Origin: Muribaculaceae bacterium
GTDB lineage: Bacteria; Bacteroidota; Bacteroidia; Bacteroidales; Muribaculaceae
Assembly (NCBI GenBank): GCA_022510405.1
Contig: JAFLTP010000013.1
Location: 22,925-86,924, forward strand
Length of the DNA: 64,000 nt
Reading direction: 5' to 3'
The position numbers and the translations under genes were made by a program. Positions 17,962 through 25,116 of the stretch are shown piece by piece (position 1 is the first letter of the stretch; every line of letters starts with the position of its first letter). The notes beneath the pieces are model-generated. The model did not search any database, was not told where the DNA came from, and was given only the letters and a program-made list of their open reading frames with translations.

Positions 17962-19209
17962 TTTTTTCTTTCTTCTACCCTTGATTCGGTAATCTTTGCC
18001 GTATAAGACGAAGTCAATAATTTTCCTGTTGGCTTCGTCTACTTTTTTACGATTCCTGTCAATGTATATCTCTGTTGTCGGGTTTTCGGGACCGTGTCCT
18101 AGTCCTTGAGATATCACCGGATCCGGGATATCTATTTCAGCTGCTATGGTTGCCCAGGAGTGACGTGCCCAATACGTGGATATTCCCAAGGTTCTTAAAT
18201 AATCGGCAAGATGCTTGTAAAAAGACCGGTAATCCTTATTGGTATCACAAAAATTTAGAAGAAACTTGTCTCCCTTATATTTTTCAATAATTGCCAAGGC
18301 CTCAGGTTCCACCTTGATTGAATATTGCCTGTGGGTTTTTGCCCTGGTGTATTCAGCCCTGCCTTCATATAATTCTTTCAGATGGCATAAATCCACTATA
18401 TTTATTCCACATAGAAAAAAGATCATTTTGAAACAGTCAAGATATCGGGCATTGCTTCCGGTCTCCTCTTTACGAAGTAAACTTCGCAAAGATTCCAAAG
18501 GCACAGATCTTTTCCGGGTTTTATCGTATTTTAACTTGAACTTCCGGAAAGGATAGCAGGTGATTATTTCATCGTCAAGAGCATCATTGAAAACAGCCCT
18601 TATATTCCTGAAATGAATGTTCCGGGCATTCCTGGCTAGAGATGTCTTCGCCAAATGTGCGTCAAATTCCCTTAACCAATTGACATCGATATCTTCGAAC
18701 TTCAGTTTCTCCCATCCATTAGGGATATAAGCCTTTATCCTTTCAAGAGTTCTTTTATAGATCACCCTGGTGCCTTCAGCATCTCTTGAAGACGCAAACT
18801 GCTCATATCTTTTTACAAAAAGATTAGGATCTTCCTTATGTTTCTCCTCCTTGGATTCGTCTCCATTCTGTGATGAGAGCTCCATCAAAATGCGGTTCTT
18901 GATTTCAAGAAGACTCTTTCCCTTAAAAGCACCGAGTCTTTCAAGTTGAATCTTTATTGAATCAATGGTGATTTTATTTTCCTTTAGGTAAGTATTTAAT
19001 TGGAGCTTTGAAGATCCGGAAACCACTTCCTGTCTCTTCTGATCCCAATCTTTCTTGAGAAGAGAAATATTTACCGGAATAGATACCCTTTGCTTTCCGT
19101 CATAAAGAACCAGCTTTAAAGGCATCGGTTTGTCGGAATCTTTTTTCCGACAATCGAGATAATAATATGTTTTTATCATAACCCTTAAAAATCTTCCCGA
19201 AGTGGTCAA
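17944..19209 (-). CDS. tyrosine recombinase (prophage integrase)
   Basis: The 421-aa protein (411 aa from the second Met at 19179) has an N-terminal arm-binding domain, a SAM-like core-binding domain (about 130-225) and a catalytic domain. Visible catalytic residues are Lys291 (RAKTHR), Arg349-His350 (YWARHSWAT), His372 (GLGHGPE) and the nucleophile Tyr382 (TTEIYID). Two positions depart from the textbook set. Arg-I is replaced by Asn270 (CGINIVDL) and the His of HxxR is Tyr. I recall both as usual for one Bacteroidota subfamily. It lies next to a repeat array and tRNA-Pro, the likely target. Confidence 0.9.
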   Translation of the reverse strand: MTTSGRFLRVMIKTYYYLDCRKKDSDKPMPLKLVLYDGKQRVSIPVNISLLKKDWDQKRQEVVSGSSKLQLNTYLKENKITIDSIKIQLERLGAFKGKSLLEIKNRILMELSSQNGDESKEEKHKEDPNLFVKRYEQFASSRDAEGTRVIYKRTLERIKAYIPNGWEKLKFEDIDVNWLREFDAHLAKTSLARNARNIHFRNIRAVFNDALDDEIITCYPFRKFKLKYDKTRKRSVPLESLRSLLRKEETGSNARYLDCFKMIFFLCGINIVDLCHLKELYEGRAEYTRAKTHRQYSIKVEPEALAIIEKYKGDKFLLNFCDTNKDYRSFYKHLADYLRTLGISTYWARHSWATIAAEIDIPDPVISQGLGHGPENPTTEIYIDRNRKKVDEANRKIIDFVLYGKDYRIKGRRKKKSDGIE

Positions 19210-19231
19210 ATTTTATCGGATTTTAGGTTGC

Positions 19232-19314
19232 TGGAACACAAATGGAACACAAATGGAACACAAAATGAACACAAATTCCGAACAATCCCGAACATTTCCG
19301 AACAATCCCGAACA
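19232..19314. repeat. tandem repeats, candidate integrase arm-binding sites
   Basis: Three exact copies of TGGAACACAAA (19232-19264) and one variant (19265-19275) run head to tail with 11-bp period, about one helical turn. They are followed by two copies of TTCCGAACAATCCCGAACA (19276-19294 and 19296-19314) with 20-bp period. The array lies between the integrase start and tRNA-Pro. Helically phased direct repeats at this place fit arm-type recombinase or excisionase sites; autoregulation of the integrase promoter is also possible. Confidence 0.55.
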
Positions 19315-19361
19315 CTTTCAGGCTTTTTTTTAAGGTTGCAAATGCCCTTAGGATAAAAGAA

Positions 19362-19407
19362 AAACACATTGAAAATCAGTACCTTTATATTGACTATCAA
19401 TGTGTTT
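19362..19407 (-). terminator. terminator downstream of tRNA-Pro
   Basis: Read on the minus strand, AAACACATTGA and TCAATGTGTTT form a perfect 11-bp stem with a 24-nt loop, followed by TTCTTTT. It lies 10 nt after the tRNA 3' end and is its probable terminator. Confidence 0.65.
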
Positions 19408-19416
19408 CTTACTCAG

Positions 19417-19492
19417 TCGGGGTGACAAGATTCGAACTTGCGACCACACGCCCCCCAGACGCGTACTCTAAACCGGGCTGAGCTACACCCCG
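19417..19492 (-). tRNA. tRNA-Pro(GGG)
   Basis: The minus strand folds into a complete cloverleaf: acceptor CGGGGTG/CACCCCG with discriminator A, D stem GCTC/GAGT, anticodon stem CGCGT/GCGTG with loop CTGGGGG, and T arm GCAAG-TTCGAAT-CTTGT. The anticodon is GGG. The CCA end is not encoded. The 3' end faces the prophage integrase, the usual arrangement for a phage integrated into a tRNA 3' end; the other attachment site would be left of the window. Confidence 0.92.
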
Positions 19493-19613
19493 AATTGCAT
19501 TGCAAAGTTATATATTTTCTGAACTCTACCCAAATTTTTATCAAAAAAATCAATTCCCAAAAATATTTTCATACATGGCTTGAGCAACTCAGAAGGTGAT
19601 AGTCTGCTATTTG

Positions 19614-19645
19614 TTTGGTTCTTTCAACTCATTTGTTTAGTTTTG
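19614..19645 (+). promoter_or_regulatory. Bacteroidota-type promoter for the DUF3575 gene
   Basis: TTTG at 19614-19617 and TAGTTTTG at 19638-19645 match the -33 TTTG and -7 TAnnTTTG consensus with 20-bp spacing. The start codon follows 36 bp later. Confidence 0.65.
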
Positions 19646-19681
19646 TGGAAATAAAACCACAGAACAAATTCTAACTATAAC

Positions 19682-20296
19682 GTGGATTTTAGAAAATTCG
19701 CTTTTATTGTTTTCGGGTGTCTGCTGATTCTTTTTCCTCTAAAAGGCAGGGGAGAGGAATTGGAGGAATTCCGGACTGTGGCTCCTCAAACCGAAAGTTC
19801 CCATCAAGGTCTGTTAATAAAAAGCAATCTGTTACCTTGGGCTCTTACCATTCCAAATCTGGGGCTGGAATATATTATCAATGAAAAATGGAGCGCTACC
19901 GTGGATGTGATGTTCTGTCCCTGGAAACTTACTGATAAATTTTCAGTCAAGACGGTAGCCGTGTTGCCGGAGGGACGATGGTGGCTTAAATCGAGCCAAA
20001 AGGGTTCTTTTTTCAATTTGCATCTCAATCTTGCGTGGTTTAATGTTAGGGCAAATGATTATCGTTATCAAGACGTTTCGCGTCCTTTGTTGGGCGCCGG
20101 AATAGGCTATGGCTATAGATTGGCTTTGAACAAGAGATGGTGCTTTGAGTTTGAAATAGGAGCCGGAATGGCAAATGCAAAATACGACCGGTACTACAAT
20201 GTGGAAAACGGAGCCTTGAAAGATACACGTGTCTCCACCTATTGGGGAATAGACCGGGCCTCAATCGCTGTGACCTATTATATTTGTGATTTATGA
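19682..20296 (+). CDS. DUF3575 outer-membrane beta-barrel-like protein
   Basis: A GTG start gives a 204-aa protein with a signal peptide (FAFIVFGCLLILFPLKG). The body reads LLIKSNLLPWALTIPNLGLEYIINEKWS and later PEGRWWL, the signature of DUF3575, a predicted small outer-membrane barrel often placed beside fimbrillin loci. Alternating aromatic and polar strands continue to a C-terminal aromatic strand. The next gene overlaps by 4 bp (ATGA), so the two are one operon driven by the promoter just upstream. Confidence 0.8.
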   Translation: MDFRKFAFIVFGCLLILFPLKGRGEELEEFRTVAPQTESSHQGLLIKSNLLPWALTIPNLGLEYIINEKWSATVDVMFCPWKLTDKFSVKTVAVLPEGRWWLKSSQKGSFFNLHLNLAWFNVRANDYRYQDVSRPLLGAGIGYGYRLALNKRWCFEFEIGAGMANAKYDRYYNVENGALKDTRVSTYWGIDRASIAVTYYICDL

Positions 20297-21303
20297 GGCG
20301 TAAAGATAATGGTTTAATTACGATTTTCAGTTTTCTTACGGTAGTGTTGCTGCAAGGATGTATACATGAATATCCGTCACCGGAAAGAGGAAACTCCCCT
20401 GATAAAGGTCAAGACCCCACTGCTATAAACGCCAATATCGAGGTTTCTTTTGATCTTAATTGGGAGAATCTTTTATATGATACAGCCATCCGGACAAAAT
20501 CGAGAGCCCGTAACCAACATCCCCATCGTTTTGTGATTGAAGTATTGAAGGATGGAGAAGCGGTGTGTCATGATTTAAACTATCTTACCTCAGAGGAATT
20601 CTCACTTGGAAGGCTAAACCATAAATTGTCTATAGCGCTCAAGGCCACAAATTATCAGATAGCTGTGTGGTACGATCTTCAAGACGACGACGGTAATTAC
20701 GCCTTCAATACAGAAAATCTCAAGGAAGTCGGAATGCTGAATTTATCAACTACAGATGCCGAGGCTTTGCAATGTGCTTTTGGTGCCGATAATCTCGACC
20801 TTACAGAGTATACCGATGCCAATGAAGAAATAGAGATAAAGAAAGAGTTACAATTAAATCACGCCGGAGCCAGATTCGAAATAGTTACCACCGACATTAA
20901 CAAATTTATTGAAACTTATAGGACATCATTAATCCAAGGAGACAACTTCACGGCATATCTTTTATTCACGGATAACACCCCTACGATTTTTAACCTACAT
21001 TCAAATGAGTTTAGCAACAAGGAACTTTTAACATTGTCTGGCAAGATGAGGTTCCCTTTTGAAGAATATGAGGAACTGAAGATAGCGGAGGGCTTTGTCT
21101 TTTGTAAGGACGAAAGCGAAGCGACATTGAAATTAGAGGTGAAAAATTCAGCTCTTTTGCCGATATGTCGCACAGAATATTTTTCTTTTCCTATCAAGAG
21201 AGGTTACATCACTACAGTAAAGGGGGATTTTCTTTCAAGTCCTGTGGACGGATTGTTTTCCATTAATACAATTTGGGATGGAGAGATTGTAATGGAGATT
21301 TAG
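20293..21303 (+). CDS. fimbrillin-family-like lipoprotein
   Basis: The N-terminus is a lipoprotein signal ending at LLQGC (Cys near residue 23), which places the product on the outer membrane. The body has the layout of Bacteroidales fimbrillin or anchor-like proteins (DUF6562/DUF5119 type): a strand repeat with FVIEVLKDGE, AVWYDLQDDD, a middle domain with LNHAGARFEIVTTD, and a C-terminal domain ending FPIKRGYITTVKGDF. It is coupled to the DUF3575 gene. A structural or accessory role in surface fimbriae is inferred from the family; no complete fimbrial operon follows. Confidence 0.65.
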   Translation: MRRKDNGLITIFSFLTVVLLQGCIHEYPSPERGNSPDKGQDPTAINANIEVSFDLNWENLLYDTAIRTKSRARNQHPHRFVIEVLKDGEAVCHDLNYLTSEEFSLGRLNHKLSIALKATNYQIAVWYDLQDDDGNYAFNTENLKEVGMLNLSTTDAEALQCAFGADNLDLTEYTDANEEIEIKKELQLNHAGARFEIVTTDINKFIETYRTSLIQGDNFTAYLLFTDNTPTIFNLHSNEFSNKELLTLSGKMRFPFEEYEELKIAEGFVFCKDESEATLKLEVKNSALLPICRTEYFSFPIKRGYITTVKGDFLSSPVDGLFSINTIWDGEIVMEI

Positions 21304-21309
21304 ATAGTA

Positions 21310-21924
21310 ATGGAAATTCAAATGGACTACAATAAAATAGAACGGCATCCCTTCACCCCTTTCCTTCCGGAGGGAACAAAGATAGTGATGTGCGGCACTT
21401 TTCCTCCCAAGCCTGAGAAATGGAGTATGGATTTCTTTTATCCCAACTTCTATAATGATATGTGGAGAATATTCGGTCAAATCTTCTTCAATGACAAGGA
21501 ACATTTTTTTGATAAAGCCACCAAAAGCATTGACAAGACCGGAATACAGGAAATGCTGACAAGACATAAGATCGGAATAGGAGAGACGGCAACAGAGGTG
21601 ATAAGAACAAAAGACAATGCCTCCGATAAATTTTTGGAAATAGTCACACCAGTGAATCTACCGGCTTTATTGAATAAAATTCCGGATTGCTCAGCGATAG
21701 TCACCACCGGAGAAAAGGCCGCATCTATAATTGCGACAGAATCTGGAAGTATTATTCCAAAGATGGGCGAATACGTGGATTGCAATATAGATATAGGAGA
21801 GGGCCATATGCGTGAGTTCAAACATTGGAGAATGCCTTCCACCTCTCGCGCCTATCCGATGAAATTTGAAAAGAAGACAGAATATTATTTGGAAATGCTA
21901 AAGTCTGAAGGTATTATCTCTTAA
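21310..21924 (+). CDS. uracil-DNA glycosylase superfamily protein
   Basis: The 204-aa protein carries the two loops that define the superfamily in a form close to mismatch-specific (MUG/SMUG-like) enzymes. Motif 1 is MCGTFPPK (about residues 27-34) and motif 2 is RMPSTSRAYPMK (about 174-185). Between them is a Rossmann-like core (VTTGEKAASIIA). Such enzymes cut mispaired or deaminated bases from DNA; catalytic competence of this variant is not certain because motif 1 lacks an obvious Asp or Asn. The start at 21310 or the internal Met at 21322 is possible. It sits 6 bp after the lipoprotein gene. Confidence 0.65.
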   Translation: MEIQMDYNKIERHPFTPFLPEGTKIVMCGTFPPKPEKWSMDFFYPNFYNDMWRIFGQIFFNDKEHFFDKATKSIDKTGIQEMLTRHKIGIGETATEVIRTKDNASDKFLEIVTPVNLPALLNKIPDCSAIVTTGEKAASIIATESGSIIPKMGEYVDCNIDIGEGHMREFKHWRMPSTSRAYPMKFEKKTEYYLEMLKSEGIIS

Positions 21925-21971
21925 ACAAACATTGACATCAATTTGTTATAACACAAACATTTATAACAAAT

Positions 21972-22895
21972 ATGTCGCACACCGATTCTGATTCCCTGAT
22001 TAAAGAGGTTTCTTCCACAGTAAGGCAGTTGGCCGATATCCACACCGACGACAGAAGTCTCACCACTCTGTGTCCCCAGGGATTGCCATCGCTCCAAAAT
22101 GTAAAGGAAATTATCACTCTGCTTTGGAAACTTATGTTTCCGGAGCTGTTTATAGAAAGGACCTCGATTGTTTCCAAACTTGAATACCGCATAGGCATCA
22201 CCACCGAGAGGCTTTTTGAACTTCTTCAGCAAGAGATAGCCATCGGTTTGTCGTGCCGGGGTAAGGGCGAAAGAAGCATCTCTGATAATAATCCCGAAGC
22301 CCATGATCTGTCAGTTAAGATAATCGGGTTTCTTCCGGAATTAAAAAGGATGCTTTACACCGACATCCATTCCATAATGCGAAAAGATCCGGCAGCCGGC
22401 AATGAAGTGGAAATAATCCTCTGCTATCCTTCAGTGAAAGCTATGCTTCATCATAGGTTTGCACATCTGATATTCACAATGAACATACCCTATCTGCCGC
22501 GAATTATCTCTGAATTGGCACATTCTCAGACCGGTATAGACATACATCCGGGAGCCAGCATAGGTGAGTATTTCGCAATCGACCACGGCACAGGTGTGGT
22601 GGTGGGAGAAACATGTGTGATCGGGAATAATGTAACGCTTTATCAAGGTGTGACATTAGGAGCTAAAAGTTTCCGATATGATGAGGAAGGAGTGCCCATG
22701 AATGTGCCCCGTCATCCTATCATCGAAGACAATGTGATAATATATTCCAACGCATCAGTGTTGGGAAGAATCACTATCGGACATGACACCATTGTCGGAG
22801 GTAACGTATGGGTCACCGACAGTGTGCCTCCATACTCAAGGATAGTTCAAAGCGGCATTAGAACCGAAAGTTTTACGAATGGAGCCGGGATATGA
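21972..22895 (+). CDS. cysE: serine O-acetyltransferase
   Basis: The product makes O-acetylserine from serine and acetyl-CoA, the first step of cysteine synthesis. A helical N-terminal domain (to about residue 165) is followed by left-handed beta-helix hexapeptide repeats: IDIHPGASIGEYFAIDHGTG, VVVGETCVIGNNVTLYQGVT, and DNVIIYSNASVLGRITIGHD. The catalytic His is in DHGTG. At 307 aa it is longer than E. coli CysE (273 aa), as is common in Bacteroidota. cysK follows 44 bp downstream on the same strand, so the two steps are very likely co-expressed. Confidence 0.93.
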   Translation: MSHTDSDSLIKEVSSTVRQLADIHTDDRSLTTLCPQGLPSLQNVKEIITLLWKLMFPELFIERTSIVSKLEYRIGITTERLFELLQQEIAIGLSCRGKGERSISDNNPEAHDLSVKIIGFLPELKRMLYTDIHSIMRKDPAAGNEVEIILCYPSVKAMLHHRFAHLIFTMNIPYLPRIISELAHSQTGIDIHPGASIGEYFAIDHGTGVVVGETCVIGNNVTLYQGVTLGAKSFRYDEEGVPMNVPRHPIIEDNVIIYSNASVLGRITIGHDTIVGGNVWVTDSVPPYSRIVQSGIRTESFTNGAGI

Positions 22896-22939
22896 GCCAC
22901 CTTCAAGAACGTCGTCTATATCTTAAAATAAAATAAATT

Positions 22940-23884
22940 ATGAAAATTGCTAAAGATTTGACACAATTGATCGGCAATACGCCCTTGTTGGAGGTATGCC
23001 GGATTGAAAAAGAGGAAAAACTCAAGGCAAGAGTTTTGGTTAAACTTGAAAGTTTTAACCCGGGAGGAAGCGTGAAAGACAGAATCGCCTATGCCATGAT
23101 CGAGGATGCGGAGAAAACCGGAGCAATCAAACCGGGTGACACCATAATAGAACCCACCTCCGGTAACACCGGCATCGGACTTGCCTGGGTAGCAAAGGTG
23201 AAAGGTTACAGGCTTATATTGGCAATGCCTGAGACTATGAGTATGGAAAGGAGAAATCTGTTGAAAGCCTTGGGAGCTGAACTCGTACTGACACCCGGTA
23301 GCGAAGGAATGAAAGGGGCGATAAAGAAAGCCGAAGAACTAAGGGAATCCATTCCGGGATCTGTGATACTTCAACAGTTTGAGAACCCCGCAAACCCGAT
23401 GATTCATTACCGAACAACAGGACCCGAAATATGGCGAGATACAGATGGAGAAGTAGACTTCTTAGTAGCTGGTGTGGGAACAGGAGGCACCATTAGCGGC
23501 ACTGCCAAATATTTGAAAGAACACAGGCCAACATTGAAAACTGTGGCAGTTGAACCTGCAACTTCAGCCGTATTGTCAGGTGAAGGACCCGGAGCTCATA
23601 AAATCCAAGGAATTGGAGCCGGTTTTATTCCGGGCAATTATGATTCCTCCTTGATAGATCGAATTGTTAAAGTCACAGATGTTGAAGCTGTAAGAGCCGG
23701 CAGACTTTTAGCAAGCGAAGAAGGTGTGTTGGCCGGAATTTCATCCGGAGCAGCGTTCCATGTGGCACTGCAACTTGCCAAAGACGAAGCAAACGCCGGA
23801 AAGACAATTGTGGCCATTCTTCCGGACACCGGGGAAAGATATCTCTCCACGATCCTCTATGCATTCGACACCTTCCCGACATAA
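22940..23884 (+). CDS. cysK: cysteine synthase A (O-acetylserine sulfhydrylase)
   Basis: This PLP enzyme replaces the acetyl group of O-acetylserine with sulfide to give cysteine. The PLP lysine is in NPGGSVKDR (about residues 38-46). The substrate loop is [12 protein letters not shown], and the phosphate-binding loop is [11 protein letters not shown]. The C-terminal GISSGAA and [11 protein letters not shown] are also typical. Length of 314 aa matches the family. Together with cysE it forms a two-gene cysteine operon ended by a strong bidirectional terminator. Confidence 0.95.
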   Translation: MKIAKDLTQLIGNTPLLEVCRIEKEEKLKARVLVKLESFNPGGSVKDRIAYAMIEDAEKTGAIKPGDTIIEPTSGNTGIGLAWVAKVKGYRLILAMPETMSMERRNLLKALGAELVLTPGSEGMKGAIKKAEELRESIPGSVILQQFENPANPMIHYRTTGPEIWRDTDGEVDFLVAGVGTGGTISGTAKYLKEHRPTLKTVAVEPATSAVLSGEGPGAHKIQGIGAGFIPGNYDSSLIDRIVKVTDVEAVRAGRLLASEEGVLAGISSGAAFHVALQLAKDEANAGKTIVAILPDTGERYLSTILYAFDTFPT

Positions 23885-23924
23885 AGGAAGGAGTCGTAAG
23901 CTTTGAATCGGGAGTTATAAGTAA

Positions 23925-23959
23925 AAAAATTAGCGGTCCTTGGTGGATCGCTAATTTTT
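23925..23959. terminator. bidirectional terminator between cysK and DUF3861 genes
   Basis: AAAAATTAGCG and CGCTAATTTTT form a perfect 11-bp stem with a 13-nt loop. A-tract and T-tract flank it, so it can end transcription from cysK (+) and from the convergent DUF3861 gene (-). Confidence 0.85.
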
Positions 23960-23977
23960 ATTTCAATAATTCAGAAA

Positions 23978-24277
23978 TTACTTTCCTTCATTAGCCTGAG
24001 CCTTTAGGGCATCCTTAAATTCTTTGAATTTAGGAGCGAAAGCCTTGATAGCTTCGTTTTCAGGATATTTTTTCATTGCATGGTGGAGAAGACGGACGCC
24101 ACATACGAGTTGACGAGCATGTTTCTCTGTGATGTTACCTACTGCAACAGCTTTTTCAACGAGTTCTTCGAGGTCATGGTGGCCACCGAAGTTGAAGCTG
24201 AAAACATCTTTCACTTTGTTGTCAATCACCTCAGCAACTTGGAAGTGATATGATTTTTTTTCTTTATTATCGCACAT
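23978..24277 (-). CDS. DUF3861-like small protein, copy 2
   Basis: The 99-aa product is a close relative of the gene just upstream on the same strand. Shared core: SYHF.V.EV...K.KDVF.FNFGGHHDL, then TEKHA..LVCG.RLLHH..KKYP. The HDL plus helical GLxLLxHVxxKxPxN pattern fits DUF3861, a small family of unknown function. Soluble, no signal peptide. It lies 23 bp after its paralogue, which indicates an operon of two duplicated genes. Confidence 0.65.
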   Translation of the reverse strand: MCDNKEKKSYHFQVAEVIDNKVKDVFSFNFGGHHDLEELVEKAVAVGNITEKHARQLVCGVRLLHHAMKKYPENEAIKAFAPKFKEFKDALKAQANEGK

Positions 24278-24300
24278 AGTAGTATCGATTTAAAAGGTTA

Positions 24301-24615
24301 TCACTTCTTATCACAAGGACAATATTCACTGCGGAGAGCGTGCTTGAAGTCTTCGAAGGCCGGCATCACGCTTTGGAAGATCTTATTGCCAGGATATTTT
24401 TTAAGTACATGGTGGAGTAAACGAAGGCCACATACGAGTTCTTTGGCATGTTTTTCTGTCATATTACCCGTGGCTACGATATCTTCAACCATTTGTTTGA
24501 GGTCATGATGACCACCGAAGTTAAAGCCGAATACGTCTTTAATCTTGTCTTCCTTCACTTCAGTTACATGAAAATGATAGGAATGTTTTTTCTTGCAACA
24601 GCAATTCTTTTCCAT
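24301..24615 (-). CDS. DUF3861-like small protein, copy 1
   Basis: First gene of a tandem pair. The 104-aa protein has a cysteine-rich N-terminus (MEKNCCCKKKHSYHF) and C-terminus (EYCPCDKK) that the second copy lacks, so the two have diverged at both ends around a conserved core. The four or five cysteines plus His (GGHHDL) might bind metal, which is inference. Family as for copy 2. Confidence 0.65.
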   Translation of the reverse strand: MEKNCCCKKKHSYHFHVTEVKEDKIKDVFGFNFGGHHDLKQMVEDIVATGNMTEKHAKELVCGLRLLHHVLKKYPGNKIFQSVMPAFEDFKHALRSEYCPCDKK

Positions 24616-24709
24616 AATTTTAATTGTTAGTTTACCTATATAACAAGATTCAAGGGAAAAGGTTTTAATTGAATAAGAAAATCTGTTAGTTGAATTTTAA
24701 TGGAAATTT

Positions 24710-24991
24710 TTAATTGCCCTTAGCAACTTCTTCTTTAAAGGTATTAGCGGGTTTGAATGCCGGGATGTTGTGGGCCGGGATTCTGATTGCTGTGTTCTGG
24801 GAGATATTTCTTGCTGTTTTTTCAGCACGGGTCTTTACGATAAAAGATCCGAAACCGCGGAGATATACATTCTCACCATGTGCGAGACTGTCTTTCACTA
24901 CCTCCATAAATTTCTCCACTACCTCAAGTACCGCTGCCTTTTCAAGACCAGTGGTTCTTGCAATTTCTGTACAAACTTCTGCCTTTGTCAT
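24710..24991 (-). CDS. HU-family DNA-binding protein
   Basis: A 93-aa histone-like protein: MTKAEVCTEIARTTGLEKAA, then the arm motif GFGSFIVKTRAEKTARNISQ with the intercalating Pro in IPAHNIPAFKP. HU dimers bend and compact DNA. Length equals the standard 90 aa plus a short tail. It is transcribed on the minus strand toward the DUF3861 pair. A -7-like TAATTTTG lies at 25068-25075 on the minus strand. Confidence 0.93.
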   Translation of the reverse strand: MTKAEVCTEIARTTGLEKAAVLEVVEKFMEVVKDSLAHGENVYLRGFGSFIVKTRAEKTARNISQNTAIRIPAHNIPAFKPANTFKEEVAKGN

Positions 24992-25116
24992 AGTATTATG
25001 TATCTTATTTATGATTGTTTCTTGTTAAAAACCATGATGGAAATATGCAATATTCCTAAACTTTCAACAAAATTAGTGATTTTTACTTAAAAGCCGCAAT
25101 AGAAAAGGGAATTGAG

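Noticed and set aside
19232..19314. CRISPR array
   Set aside because: The repeats are directly contiguous, have no spacers and no cas genes are nearby.
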